Shown one piece after another: positions 25,916-35,785 of a stretch of 64,000 nt of DNA (its first letter is position 1; each line of letters begins with the position of its first letter). A model generated the notes under the pieces. It did not search any database and was not told the origin of the DNA. It was given only the letters and a program-made list of their open reading frames with translations. The DNA lies in NCBI RefSeq assembly GCF_020552705.1, contig NZ_JAJBZG010000001.1:620001-684000 (forward strand), written 5' to 3'. The translations under genes were made by a program, and so were the position numbers. The DNA is from Christiangramia sediminis (GTDB taxonomy: Bacteria > Bacteroidota > Bacteroidia > Flavobacteriales > Flavobacteriaceae).

Positions 25916-27151
25916 ATGAAAAATGAAATCAGGGATATTATTATTATCGGTGCCGGACCTTCCGGAAGTGTAGCCGCAGGTTATTTAGAGAAACAGGATG
26001 TTTCCATATTAGTGCTGGAAAAACAAAAGTTCCCCAGGTTTACTATTGGCGAAAGTTTGATCCCAAAATGTATGGATAATTTCAAGGAAGCCGGATTTTT
26101 AGATACTTTGAAATCTCAGGGCTTTCAGAAGAAATTTGGCGCTCGCTTTATCAGGAATAATGAGGTTGCTGAATTTGATTTCAGTAAAAAATTTGGAGAG
26201 GGCTGGGACTGGACCTGGCAGGTTCCCAGGGCCGATTTTGACCAGGTATTAACAGATGATCTTACTTCCCGTGGAGTAGATATTAGATTTGAGACAGAAG
26301 TCACTTCAGTATCTTATTCTAATGGTTTATGGAATATAAATACTGTGGATATTAAGGGTGCTGAAACTGAAATAAGCTGTAAATTCATAATTGATTCCAG
26401 CGGAAATGGGCGTGTGCTGGCTAAGCAGCTTGACTTAGAAGCTCCGCCAAAAATTTACGACCACTCCTCTATTTTTACCCATATTAAAGAATCCTCCAGA
26501 CCTGAAGGAATCGAAGGAAATCAGATAACTTTTGAAGTATTAAATACCGAAACCTGGTTCTGGTATATTCCTTTCTCTAATGGAGACAGCAGTCTTGGCT
26601 TTGTAGGACCAAACTCCTGGTTCGAACAGTTTGCAGGAGATAAGACTGAAGCATTTAAAAATATGCTTAAAGAAACTGATTATTACAAAGGAAGATTTGA
26701 TGATTATTCTTTCAAATTCCAACCCGTTAAGTTCACTAATATTTCGAAAAATGTAAAATATCTTCATGGGAATGCATTTGCTTTGACAGGAAACTCGGCG
26801 GAGTTTCTTGATCCTGTTTTTTCCTCCGGAGTAGCTTTCGCTACAGAATCCGGATTACTGGCTGCAAAACTAGCTTTAAGAGAGATCAACGGTGAAAATG
26901 TTGACTGGGAAAACGAGTACTCGAAATACATTAAAAAAGGAGTAGAAGTTTTTTCAACCTATGTAAAGGAATGGTACACAGGGAAACTTCAGGATATATT
27001 TTTTCATTCACATCCAAGTCTTCAAATAAAAATGCAGATTTGTGCTGTATTGGCGGGATATGTTTGGGACACAAAGAATCCTTTTGTGAGAAATCACGCC
27101 AGAATCCTCGATAATGTCCATAAATTAATTCAGGATGAAAAAATTGTTTAA
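25916..27151 (+). CDS. Flavin-dependent oxidoreductase, halogenase-like
   Basis: 411 aa. N-terminal FAD-binding motif IIIGAGPSGSVAAGYLEKQ (about 9-27), then GESLIPKCMDNF typical of this superfamily, and a second FAD motif region GNAFALTGNSAEFLDPVFSSG (about 284-304). ETWFWYIPF (about 213-221) fits the WxWxIP signature of flavin-dependent halogenases, so halogenation or hydroxylation of the phenolic end of the pigment is plausible; many flexirubins are chlorinated or methylated there. Geranylgeranyl-reductase-like enzymes share much of the pattern, so halogenase activity is not certain. It is divergent from the pigment operon and separated by 453 bases that hold both promoters and a candidate small RNA. 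Confidence 0.75.
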   Translation: MKNEIRDIIIIGAGPSGSVAAGYLEKQDVSILVLEKQKFPRFTIGESLIPKCMDNFKEAGFLDTLKSQGFQKKFGARFIRNNEVAEFDFSKKFGEGWDWTWQVPRADFDQVLTDDLTSRGVDIRFETEVTSVSYSNGLWNINTVDIKGAETEISCKFIIDSSGNGRVLAKQLDLEAPPKIYDHSSIFTHIKESSRPEGIEGNQITFEVLNTETWFWYIPFSNGDSSLGFVGPNSWFEQFAGDKTEAFKNMLKETDYYKGRFDDYSFKFQPVKFTNISKNVKYLHGNAFALTGNSAEFLDPVFSSGVAFATESGLLAAKLALREINGENVDWENEYSKYIKKGVEVFSTYVKEWYTGKLQDIFFHSHPSLQIKMQICAVLAGYVWDTKNPFVRNHARILDNVHKLIQDEKIV

Positions 27152-27242
27152 TTTTTTGAAGACTTAGTACGTTGAAGTCAAGTACCTTAAATTATAGAAG
27201 CAAATATTAATGCCACATTTAGCCGAAAAAAGAAATAAAAGG

Positions 27243-27274
27243 TTTGGATGGTTTACAAGTAAAAGTTACATTTG
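27243..27274 (+). promoter_or_regulatory. tRNA-Ser promoter
   Basis: TTTG at 27243-27246 and TACATTTG at 27267-27274, spaced 20 bases, form a near-ideal Bacteroidota promoter. The start region TTTGCAACCGCAAAA is identical to that ahead of tRNA-Arg at 61645. Confidence 0.75.
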
Positions 27275-27309
27275 CAACCGCAAAAATACTTGCGAAGTTC
27301 TTAAATAAC

Positions 27310-27391
27310 GGAGAGGTGGCAGAGTGGTAATGCAGCAGCCTGCTAAGCTGTCATCCTTCGGGATGCCCGGGTTCGAATCCCGGTCTCTCCG
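27310..27391 (+). tRNA. tRNA-Ser(GCT)
   Basis: Full cloverleaf: acceptor GGAGAGG pairs with TCTCTCC, anticodon stem GCAGC/GCTGT with loop CTGCTAA (anticodon GCT, reads AGC/AGT), a long variable arm of the class II type (CATCC ttcg GGATG), and T-arm CCGGG TTCGAAT CCCGG. Discriminator G. The CCA end is not encoded. Confidence 0.97.
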
Positions 27392-27561
27392 CTAGATTTT
27401 TAGTCTGCGGTTTTTTATTCTCTTTTTCAGCGTGAAAGATCGGGATAAATTTCCTCCGCTTCCCGGCTACTTTTTAAAAGTGATTTGGAACGGAAAAGAC
27501 TAAAAACATAATGTAATTAAATAAGATTTAATCTTATTTTGAATGAATTGTGCAAACAATT

Positions 27562-27636
27562 CGGGGTGTAGCGTAGCCCGGTTATCGCGCCTGCTTTGGG
27601 AGCAGGAGGCCGCAGGTTCGAATCCTGCCACCCCGA
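27562..27636 (+). tRNA. tRNA-Pro(TGG), integration target
   Basis: Cloverleaf with acceptor CGGGGTG/CACCCCG, anticodon stem CTGCT/AGCAG with loop TTGGGA-type (anticodon TGG), and T-arm GCAGG TTCGAAT CCTGC. CCA is not encoded. Its 3' end is duplicated at 43083-43098, so a mobile island entered here while leaving the tRNA intact. The tRNA promoter is weak to the eye. The original terminator now lies 15.5 kb away at 43106-43144; an island-borne hairpin (27660-27701) replaces it. Confidence 0.97.
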
Positions 27637-27637
27637 C
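27622..27637 (+). repeat. attL (16-bp core in tRNA-Pro 3' end)
   Basis: ATCCTGCCACCCCGAC, the last 15 bases of tRNA-Pro plus one flanking base, recurs exactly and in the same direction at 43083-43098. Confidence 0.92.
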
Positions 27638-27659
27638 GAACCACCTAATAAGTGGAACC

Positions 27660-27701
27660 AAAACACTGTTAATCTCTTGATTTTCAGTGTTTTTTGTTTT
27701 T
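27660..27701 (+). terminator. Island-borne terminator after tRNA-Pro
   Basis: AAAACACTG (27660-27668) pairs with CAGTGTTTT (27685-27693), followed by a T-rich tail. It lies within the island and can stand in for the displaced native terminator of tRNA-Pro. Confidence 0.75.
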
Positions 27702-27737
27702 AAGGGTATCAAATAATATCATTTAAAAGCATAAGTC

Positions 27738-27756
27738 TGGTGAATCATTCGGTGAA
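27738..27756 (+). repeat. Left subterminal repeat of the island
   Basis: TGGTGAATCATTCGGTGAA, itself a near-tandem of GGTGAATCATT, about 100 bases inside attL. An exact 19-bp copy in the same direction is at 43005-43023, about 60 bases inside attR. Candidate integrase arm-binding sites. Confidence 0.7.
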
Positions 27757-27851
27757 TCATTTATTACAGATAATTGCTTAACTTCATAAGGCATTTTAGT
27801 TGGTTTGATTTTCGTCTTAGTAAACTGATTGTTTCATTAAAGACGCTTGAG

Positions 27852-29072
27852 ATGCCTAATTACACTACCTTTTCCGTATTATTCTTTGTCCGAAAACATC
27901 ATGATGGGACGAAGAAATTATTTATTTACGCCCGAATTACTGTTGATGGAAAACGCTCCGAAATTAGTCTGAAAAGATCAATTCTGGTGAATCATTGGGA
28001 TGCCTCAAAAGGACGCGCCAGGGGAACCGCTCCAAAATCACGAATTCTAAACCAGTACTTAGACCAGGTTTATAATAAGTTATTAGACTGCCATAAGCAG
28101 CTCTCTTCAGAGAATAAATTAATCTCCTCCCAGAGTATCAAAGCTCGTTTCTATGGGAAGGATACACATCACAAAACTTTACTGGAACTGATGAGTTATC
28201 ATAATTCTCATATGATAAATGTGTTGAAGCCTGGCACGCTTAAAAATTATTATACGACCGAAACTTATTTAAAAGAGTTTTTAAATAAGAAAATGAGCTG
28301 CAATGATATTAACCTCAAACAGATCAATTACCGGTTTGTAACCGACTTTGAACAGTTTCTACGCAGTTATTCCGCTAAGGTTTCCAGAAAGACTTGTGGC
28401 AATAATGGCACTATGAAACACCTGGAACGCTTCAAAAAGATGCTGAATCTGGCAATTAAATTAGAATGGCTGGTAAAAAACCCATTTGACAATTTTAAAT
28501 TTCGGTTTGAGAAGAATGACAGACAGTATCTCAGTAAGCGAGAGCTTCACATATTAGAGAATACTAACTTTACCAGAGGCAGCTTGCAAAAAGTAAAAGA
28601 TATTTTTATTTTCTCTTGCTATACAGGGCTTTCATATGTTGATATTAAAGAATTAAGCCTTCATCAGATTGTAAAAGGGATTGACGGGAGTAACTGGATC
28701 TATACCAAACGTGAAAAAACAAATGAAACCGTAAAAGTGCCACTACTTCCCCAGGCGCAAATTTTATTAGATAAATATAAGGACCAAATTACACCCGATG
28801 ATTATTTGTTTCCTGTTTGCTCGAATCAAAAGGTCAATAAATACCTAAAAGAAATTATACTGCAACTGAAAATAAAAAAGACCATAACTTTTCATTCTGC
28901 CAGGCATACCTTTGCCACTACGGTAACTTTATCAAATGGGGTGCCCATTGAAACGGTTTCCAAGCTACTAGGGCATACAAAATTATCGACCACACAAATT
29001 TATGCAAGGGTAATAGATTCTAAAATCTCCAATGATATGGAATGTTTGAAAAATAAATTACGAAATGGATGA
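27852..29072 (+). CDS. Tyrosine recombinase (integrase) of the tRNA-Pro island
   Basis: About 406 aa from ATG 27852 (MPNYTTFSVLFFVRK). An in-frame ATG at 27774 would add 26 residues not seen in the family. N-terminal arm-binding and SAM-like core-binding domains (to about 190) are followed by the catalytic domain: FSCYTGLSYVDIKELS, where the usual first Arg is replaced as in many Bacteroidota integrases, IYTKREKTNETVKVPL (catalytic Lys), HSARHTFAT (HxxR), LLGHTKLSTTQIYARV (His and nucleophile Tyr). Frame intact, so probably active. It stands beside attL and should catalyse integration and excision at tRNA-Pro. No excisionase gene is recognisable. Confidence 0.93.
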   Translation: MPNYTTFSVLFFVRKHHDGTKKLFIYARITVDGKRSEISLKRSILVNHWDASKGRARGTAPKSRILNQYLDQVYNKLLDCHKQLSSENKLISSQSIKARFYGKDTHHKTLLELMSYHNSHMINVLKPGTLKNYYTTETYLKEFLNKKMSCNDINLKQINYRFVTDFEQFLRSYSAKVSRKTCGNNGTMKHLERFKKMLNLAIKLEWLVKNPFDNFKFRFEKNDRQYLSKRELHILENTNFTRGSLQKVKDIFIFSCYTGLSYVDIKELSLHQIVKGIDGSNWIYTKREKTNETVKVPLLPQAQILLDKYKDQITPDDYLFPVCSNQKVNKYLKEIILQLKIKKTITFHSARHTFATTVTLSNGVPIETVSKLLGHTKLSTTQIYARVIDSKISNDMECLKNKLRNG

Positions 29073-29443
29073 CTATAGACGGAGTAGATATATAAAGATT
29101 CCTATTCCCAAAATAGAAACTATTATTCCAATTATTAGAAAAAAATAATGCACTATTTTTAATTTGGACATATTCAAATTTGAATCATAAAATTATTATT
29201 GTCTCATCAAAAGGATTACTGTTTATACAATTAGTATTAGCAGTTTAAATTAATCGAATTAAAAAAAGTTAGTTATTAATGCAAGATGGGGCCTGTGGGC
29301 AAAATCTTTATTACCACCGATGGTTACAATAAAAAATAGATTTTTAGGGGTGAAAATTAGAAACTTAAGTTTACCAAAATTATTTAAAAAAGGGATTCTA
29401 TCTATTATAATATAGAATCCCTTTTTATATTAAAGGTTATAAT
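29073..29443. other. Intergenic, no gene
   Basis: 371 bases of AT-rich DNA between the convergent integrase and lipase genes. Only a bidirectional terminator (29386-29426) is recognisable; I see no frame, promoter or repeat that stands out. Confidence 0.7.
29386..29426 (-). terminator. Bidirectional terminator
   Basis: AAAAAAGGGATTCTAT (29386-29401) pairs with ATAGAATCCCTTTTT (29412-29426). The A/T runs on both sides make it work in either direction, ending the lipase transcript and read-through from the integrase. Confidence 0.85.
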
Positions 29444-32400
29444 CTAGTGTCTCACTATAATCTTATAAGTTTCTTCTTCCTGCCTTCCCTGAATTTTTAG
29501 AAAATACATGCCATCTTTCAAATTAGAGACATCCAGTTTGGTAGTTCCATATGGATCAAGCTCTATATCTATGACAAACGCTCCATTAAAATCATATAAT
29601 TTCGCGAGTTGAGTAGATGGTGCGATTACTAAACTTTGCGTTTCATAGGTGCTGTTTGATTTTTCCGGATTAGCTTCAATAGTCACTTCATTAGATGCCG
29701 GATTCGGATATACGTTAAATCCTCCCGGGCCTCCCAACCCACAGGTTTCTGAGGTAACATACATTGCACCTCTACTTTCTCCACATCCATTAGTTGTAAA
29801 TAGCTCCACTAAATAAGTGCCAGGGCTACTGGAAGAAAAATAAATCAAGGATACCGGTGCATTTGTAAAGGTGACTTCACTCTGCCCATTTATTTTTAAA
29901 TATGGCGAACCTGATTCTAATCTATAAGAAGTTGCACCATCAGAAGCGGGAAGAGTATAAGGCTCTGAAAAACTATTAGTGCAAAGTGTGGGTGCCTGGG
30001 GTAAATTAGCATATGGTTTACCTACATATAAATTTTTTGAAACGGTTGTGCTACCGCAACCTGGAGAAGATATAGTTGCAGATATAGTGACATTACCTCG
30101 ACTGTTACTATTTGCTGGAGAAATGACCACTTGCCCAGTTGAAGAATTAGATAGATTAATTATACTAGAATTTGTATCCCAGGAAACTAAAGCATTTCCA
30201 GATTGAACACTATAGGTTTGAGAGGAGCAAAGATTATCACTCCCTGAAATATTTAACGTACTGCAAACAAATGAACAATCAAAAATACTTGCTGCTACTG
30301 CAGGATCAATTTCATCAGCTAACCAATTACCATTTACCTGAAATAAGTCTAGGTGAAATTGGTTAAAATTAGTTATATCTATTTCATTGTTATTAACTTC
30401 TAAAGTTTCTATCAAGAATGGCGTTTCACGGAATGAAGTAATAAAGTTATCGAAAGGAGTATCTTTAGGTGAAATGGGGGGAGCACTTGCTCTAAACACA
30501 TTCAAGTAGTCTGAATTATTTAAATTGGTAAAGCCCTTTCCAATATCTAATGCACTTACTGTAGGAACTAGAACAAAATCAGGGTCACTTGTTACATTAA
30601 TATCTAAACCATACAAAGCATTTGAATTGGAACTTGTTGATGAAGGTATGCTTGTAGAGACAACTCCTCCAGGATAATAATCATAAGGAAGTGCATTGGA
30701 TGGAGAATTAAAACTTTCATTTATAATATTCACATTGATATTAATTAGCCAAAGAACCTTCTTAGTAAATGTAACATTCGCTGAATAAATTTGATTTGTT
30801 TGTCCAAAATTAGGCAAGGCTTTAATATCGATATCAGCTGTTAACTTCCTACTACCAGGTAATACTCCAAATAAAAATCCAGGTTCGAATGTAAAAATAG
30901 TTGTTGCTAAAAATGTTCCCGCATTTGAAATAAATCCGATGCCCGTAAAACTTGTGAAAATATCAGTTAACCATCCTGTCTTAACTCTTCCATCTACTTC
31001 AAATAATGTAGAACCTGGGTTGAATCCTTGTGTAATCGCACATTGGCTTCCATTCGATATTGCTACATTTTTAGTTTGCTGAGGATACCCCATATTTTTT
31101 AGGGTTGTCTGCCAAGTATCATGGATTGTGTTATCAATAGCATAATCCCTATCTACCCACTTGATAAGCATTTGCTTTACTGCAGGTTCATCTAAAAGTC
31201 CAAGATAATCAGATATACCAACTCCATTATTGAATAATGGTAAAACTACATCCCCTCCAAAAAGTTGCACAGGGGATTGAACATACTGGTTACGACCATT
31301 CCGAGCGGCATATTGATAGCCCAAAGGAATATTGGCCCCTAAATGGGGTGAATCTTGACTAACAAATAAACGGGTGTCATGGGACAAACTTGGGTCGTCT
31401 TCCATCTCTTTTAATGCATAACGGGCAATAAGGCCTCCCATACTTTGACCTATTACAACATTTTCTTCCGTGGTGGTTTTCTGGTCATTGACCCATTCTA
31501 TAACCGCTTCCAAGGCGTAGGCATTTCTTTGAATATAATCTGTCCCATCATTCCAGTTGACATAAATGATATCATATTCTTGATCATTATCAATAGTAAT
31601 ATCTCCAAGAAGTAAATCCCCTAAGGGATCACTTCTGGAGCTCTCAACATTTTCAAGAAAATCAATGAGACTTGATTCACCAAATGGGAATTCCGGACTG
31701 GTTACGGCTCCAAGGTCTAAACCTTCAGCAACTATCAATGGCCTACGAATTTCACCATATACATTCCCGTAGTTTATTTCGAGTGTTGCTTTCCCAAAAG
31801 ATCCTTGAAAAGTTTTTGTTGAAGTAATCTCTAAAGTTTCGATACATTGACCACCTCCACTATTTCCATAGGCACAATGATTTGGAAGATCCTCAAAATT
31901 TAATTTCGAATGGCTCAATAAAGTTTCCCCTGTGGACAAAGATATTTAGTAGGTCCATGTTTTTATACCAGGAGTGTTATAATTTATAGAAACTTGCTGT
32001 CCCGGATTAACATTTACATACCCATTTCCGTCATTAAAATTAATTTTTATTGACTGCACTGAACTGGAGTTATTGGTGTACCATAAATTAGATGGTAACT
32101 TAACCGTAAAATCCAAGCCTTTATAATTAATTATTGATGGTGAGATTGCAAATGCCTTTTTCTGTTCATAGGGATTCTGCCATACTCCATTCACATATTT
32201 ATCGTATAACTTATTATTCGAAATCGTTATTTTATTCGGATAAGCATTATCAAGGAATTTTGAATATTTAAAATATAAACCGCTCAATGTAATTGTGTTC
32301 ACATCACGCGCATTGTTCCAGTTATTTTCAAAATTGCTATAGGAAACAAAGCCCTGATTGATATTTGAATTAACTCTCGACATCAAAAGTGTGCTATACA

Positions 32401-32662
32401 GTTGTTTAAGCACCCCTGGGGGTACAAAAGTACTATCACTTAAACTTCCTGAGTAAGCGTCTAATGAGGTGTATTCCATGGCAAAATCCTGAAGCAATCC
32501 ATTAGGAATTCTGGACTTATCCAAATTGGCAAAAACAGAATTCATCTGGGTTGCAAAAGCGGTATTAATTTCAATTTCTTTAGGTGTAGTGTAAGGCAGT
32601 TTACCCTGAGAAAACACAGGGATTACCGCCCACAGAAGCAGGTAGAGTAGTTTTGATTTCAT
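29444..32662 (-). pseudogene. Secreted T9SS lipase/esterase-like protein, split by one in-frame stop
   Basis: The two frames 32662-31946 (238 codons) and 31939-29444 are in the same reading frame and are separated only by TAA at 31946-31948. Joined they give about 1072 aa: signal peptide (LLYLLLWAVIPVFSQG), an N-terminal beta domain, an alpha/beta-hydrolase domain with GQSMGGLIARYALKEM (nucleophile Ser), then Ig/PKD-like repeats and a C-terminal type IX secretion sorting domain (NVYPNPASNEVTIEA, ending in KIIVRH). The stop replaces one codon in the smooth phrase TWTY-stop-ISLSTGETLLSHSK, most simply AAA to TAA. The downstream part alone has no signal peptide (only a TTG start). Nonsense mutation is favoured; sequencing error or read-through cannot be excluded. 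Confidence 0.8.
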
Positions 32663-32712
32663 AAAATTGGTTTAAGTTAAATAATAGATTTGGGTAGGGT
32701 CTTTTTTATAAC

Positions 32713-33255
32713 TTAATAGTATTTCACATCAAATCTTCCTTGGCGGACTTCTATAACCTCTCCTTCATTATTTTCGGCATCAAAATGGAAAGTGCCAGAT
32801 ATTATATTCCTTTCGCTATCTATGAAAGAAATATAAATTTCCCCTGTTCTTTCATTGTTTGTAATATAACCTCCAAGTATTCCATTTCTGTAACTCGCAA
32901 AACTTGATGAAGAATTATTTTGCAAACTGTATGTTTCTCCTGCTATTAGTTTCTGATTTCTTATCTCAATATTTAACATTCTATTCTTTTCTCCACGATT
33001 TCTTATTGATAAGCCAAAAAGATAAGATCCTTGATAAAAGTTATATTGGGCTTTTAATACGGAGCCACTATTCAGGCTTTGTCCTCCGGGAGTCAGTATT
33101 TTCCCATTAACAAGGCAACCTGCTGTATTCGCCCCGGTTTGTGTCATTTCTGGCAGGCAATCTACCGGATTATCGCAATCGGTACTACTATCTTTGGAGC
33201 AAGATGTAGTAAACAGTACGACTAAAAGATAAAATGTGAGAGTTTCAGATTTCAT
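32713..33255 (-). CDS. Lipoprotein, DUF6252-like
   Basis: About 180 aa from ATG 33255 (MKSETLTFYLLVVLFTTSCSK); a longer start at 33288 adds 11 hydrophobic residues ahead of the signal peptide and is less likely. The lipobox TTSC anchors it to a membrane. The phrase TGANTAGCLVNGKILTPGG resembles the start of the DUF6252-type beta-sandwich lipoproteins of flavobacteria, followed by alternating beta strands. Function unknown. It is 50 bases upstream of the lipase-like pseudogene on the same strand and may share its transcript. Located on the island. Confidence 0.75.
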   Translation of the reverse strand: MKSETLTFYLLVVLFTTSCSKDSSTDCDNPVDCLPEMTQTGANTAGCLVNGKILTPGGQSLNSGSVLKAQYNFYQGSYLFGLSIRNRGEKNRMLNIEIRNQKLIAGETYSLQNNSSSSFASYRNGILGGYITNNERTGEIYISFIDSERNIISGTFHFDAENNEGEVIEVRQGRFDVKYY

Positions 33256-33470
33256 AATTGATAAGAATAAATAGTAAAGTAATATCAATGTAGGGTAGGA
33301 AAACTATTACAAGTTAAATCATTAACATTTATTATACAAGCTTTTAATTAAAAATTAAAAATTTTGTTAATATTTATTGTAGTGAAAATTACTAAAAGTA
33401 AGAGTTCCCTATTATAATAGATAAAATTTTATAAATATTAGTTTTGCCATAGAAATCATTAAAATACTTT

Positions 33471-33968
33471 TTAAAATCTATGTAAGTATCCTAAAGTAAA
33501 TTGACCTTGTTCATATGCCCCTTCTGCTTTAGCTTCAAAGAATAATCCAAATTTTGTTATGATACCAATGCCAAGTTCTATACCTAATTCATTATCATCG
33601 GCAGCAACATTTTCATTTGGAACTTTGGCTTGAGCATAAGCGGTATCAATTCCTAAAAGACCATAGAAATCAATTGTTTGGTTGTTTACAATGGAATAGG
33701 TAGCGTCAAAATTAAATTGATAAGTGGTTAAATCTATTTGTGAAGGAGTCGATGGAAAATAATAGGTGAATCCACCCGTGACTCCCCACCTAGGTGTAAA
33801 TTTATAGAGTCCCCTTATATTGGCTCCAAATCCAAGTTTACTGGAAAAATCGTCATCAATACTTATTTCAGTACCAAGGGTAAGCCCAGCACCAACACCA
33901 AATTCTTGAGATGAAACATTAGTAATAGACATAATAGTTACAAAGCAAGCAAAGAATAATTTTTTCAT
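33471..33968 (-). CDS. Small outer-membrane beta-barrel protein
   Basis: 165 aa. Signal peptide MKKLFFACFVTIMSITNVSS, then alternating strands with aromatic ends (GAGLTLGTEISIDDDFSSKL, GVTGGFTYYFPSTPSQ) and a C-terminal phenylalanine (LGYLHRF), the mark of an outer-membrane barrel. It resembles OmpX/OmpW-like porin-family proteins of Bacteroidota. Role unknown. It is the first gene downstream, on the minus strand, of structured element A (34281-34737), with about 310 bases between. On the island, separate from the lipase group by about 180 bases. Confidence 0.8.
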   Translation of the reverse strand: MKKLFFACFVTIMSITNVSSQEFGVGAGLTLGTEISIDDDFSSKLGFGANIRGLYKFTPRWGVTGGFTYYFPSTPSQIDLTTYQFNFDATYSIVNNQTIDFYGLLGIDTAYAQAKVPNENVAADDNELGIELGIGIITKFGLFFEAKAEGAYEQGQFTLGYLHRF

Positions 33969-34280
33969 AGCTAAGAATGATTAGGTTAAGGTTAATTTAT
34001 GATCTAAAGTATAAAATATACTCATTGATTACATTTTATACTTTCAACTAAGATGCAAAAATTATAAATGGTTGCTTCAACTCCTCAAAAGAAATATTTT
34101 CTTTGCAACCTCCGGGCGCAGAGCAAGATTGTCATGACAATGACACATCTTGCTTCCTTTCTTTTTTTCTTAATTAGTAGAATGATCTAGTTGTCCGTCT
34201 TTAACCTTATTTTCCTCAAAGAATTCTTTAAAAAGATCTTTTAAAGCCAACTAAAATCAACCTAACTGTATACCATAAAA

Positions 34281-34737
34281 ATTTACTTTTTTTACCTGGA
34301 GCATTTTCCTTTTTGTTTCTTATTGTAACAACCCAGTAAGATCAAATAAAAAGGATTTAAGCTTATTAAATTTACTTCTTTCAGAGCTGTTTGCATTACC
34401 TTTTGATGTCAATATATAATTCAGGATTTGAAATTAATAAGGACTTATAAAAAGCAAAGCGGCTTTATGCAGTCCGCTAATTTTAAATCCTGTTATTTCA
34501 GCATCAAATGGTAAGGCGATGCAAGAATAGCAGATGAGGATTGAAAGGTAGATCTGGATCGTTTTGTAGAACAAGGTTATGAAAAGCAATCTGGCGGACT
34601 TGAGTCAAAAAGGTTTTACTAGCTTAATATTCATAGTCTATTTAATCAAAGCTTTTTGACTCATGTCCAAGACCTTTTAATTAAGCCGCTTTTCCTGAAA
34701 CGAAGCTTTTGCGAAGAGAAAGGAAATATAGTGAAGG
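34281..34737 (+). repeat. Structured repeat element, copy A
   Basis: Starts TTTACTTTTTTTACCTGGAG and ends AGGAAATATAGTGAAGG. Helices: P1 34396-34408 with 34502-34514 (TTACCTTTTGATG type); P2, a long hairpin 34422-34492 with GGACT/AGTCC, ATAAA/TTTAT and an outer arm CAGGATTT/AAATCCTG; P3 34596-34612 with 34652-34668 (16 of 17 positions pair). Copies B (35351), C (62470, minus) and partial D (42379) share this plan with different but still paired bases. One G.T pair in the outer P2 arm fits RNA of this strand. Confidence 0.8.
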
Positions 34738-34861
34738 TTCTTTGTTACTTTCAAAAACCTAATTCCACTGTATTAATTTGAAGATATTTCATTCTATCAT
34801 ATCTGTGAGAATTGTATTTCAAAATAGATGTTTTTTACTAAAATCTTTTCCAATTTTACTG

Positions 34862-35018
34862 GGCTGCGAAGGTTTTTTCGTAAAAACAGTTTTCAGTTGA
34901 AATTCAAAATGAATCTTTTGGTCTAATTCGGATGACTGGGTAACATTGTACAATTTAGATTTTTGCGTGAAAAATTTCCCTGTTTTCAAGGGCTTCAAAG
35001 GTTTTTACGTGAAAAATA
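34862..35018 (+). repeat. TTTTTACGTGAAAAA-type repeats (left group)
   Basis: Three diverged copies near 34862-34887 (GGCTGCGAAGGTTTTTTCG), 34955-34977 and 34990-35018 (GGCTTCAAAGGTTTTTACG). The core TTTTTaCGTGAAAAA is nearly palindromic. Two more copies are at 42711-42764 behind element D. Possible protein-binding sites. Confidence 0.55.
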
Positions 35019-35060
35019 GAATGTTTTTAAAACCATAAAGTGGTAAACTCATTGAATCTT

Positions 35061-35137
35061 AAGGGGGGAATGGATGTCGTAACGTGGCTCTGCCCGTTAC
35101 CCTCTTGCTACTCCATCCCTTCCTTCCATTTAGGGAT
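35061..35137 (-). other. oriT-like hairpin module (island copy)
   Basis: On the minus strand: AGCAAGAGG (35109-35101), then a hairpin GTAACG-GGC-AGA-GCC-A-CGTTAC (35100-35079) with a bulged A on the 3' side. An outer stem GGGA/TGGA pairs with TCCA/TCCC, and an upstream hairpin (35137-35115) precedes it. The same plan with other stem bases lies before the mobilization gene at 63601-63664. Function as an origin of transfer is inferred from that position. Confidence 0.55.
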
Positions 35138-35350
35138 TTTCGTGCTTTTAATCTGAAGCCAGAAAACCATTTTTATAATATGATTTGCGTAGTGAAAAAT
35201 GCTAGCCATTCAATTTTCACTAAAAAACTTGAACATTTTACTAAAAGTGATATAATTATTCAGGTTTTGGTAATCAAATAATTATAATAATTTCATCTTT
35301 CATTTTATTTGGTTTCAAATGATATAATTGATGGTAAAATGAATAGCACG

Positions 35351-35785
35351 ACTTACTTATTATATCCTGAGCGTTTTCTTTTTTTCAAATGAACTGGGTT
35401 TTTTATAATTATTATAAAGCGAAAATCCTAAACACAGATTTTTCCTTTTTTGTGTTTACTTTCCATAGAGCCTTCGCTGTTACCTTTCTGATAAGCCTGG
35501 ATTCAAACATTTAGAATTAATTGAGGACTTATAAAAAAGCACAGCGGTTTATGCAGTCCTGTTAATTCTAAATTTTATATCTTAATCAGAAGTGTTACAG
35601 TGATATTGTAAGTAATTTTAATGATGGAATATTTTAAAATCTAGTTTAAAAGCAATCTATTTAATTGGATGATGTTCATGCGAACTTCCTTAAAAAGCTT
35701 TTTCCGATTTTTTAAGGAGGCTCAAAATTTCTTTAGTGAATCTCTTTTCCCTAAAAGGAGTTGTAACGGAATAAAGGGAATGAGG
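35351..35785 (+). repeat. Structured repeat element, copy B
   Basis: Starts ACTTACTTATTATATCCTGA. P1: TTACCTTTCTGAT (35480-35492) with ATCAGAAGTGTTAC (35585-35598). P2: 35510-35572, perfect outer arm TTTAGAATTAA/TTAATTCTAAA and the shared core AGGACTTATAAA...TTTATGCAGTCC. The third helix is replaced by CTTCCTTAAAAA/TTTTTAAGGAG, and the 3' block CTTTTCCCT...AAGGGAATG is kept. The bases differ from copy A, but the pairing is retained. Confidence 0.78.

Noticed and set aside
27500-27712. 70-codon minus frame across tRNA-Pro
   Set aside because: It is antisense to a tRNA; the familiar peptide GFEPAASCSQSRRDNRATLH is the usual artefact of such frames.
35084-35281. 65-codon + frame inside the island's non-coding region
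   Set aside because: It begins within the oriT-like hairpin, has no promoter or ribosome site, and its composition follows the repeat, not a protein.
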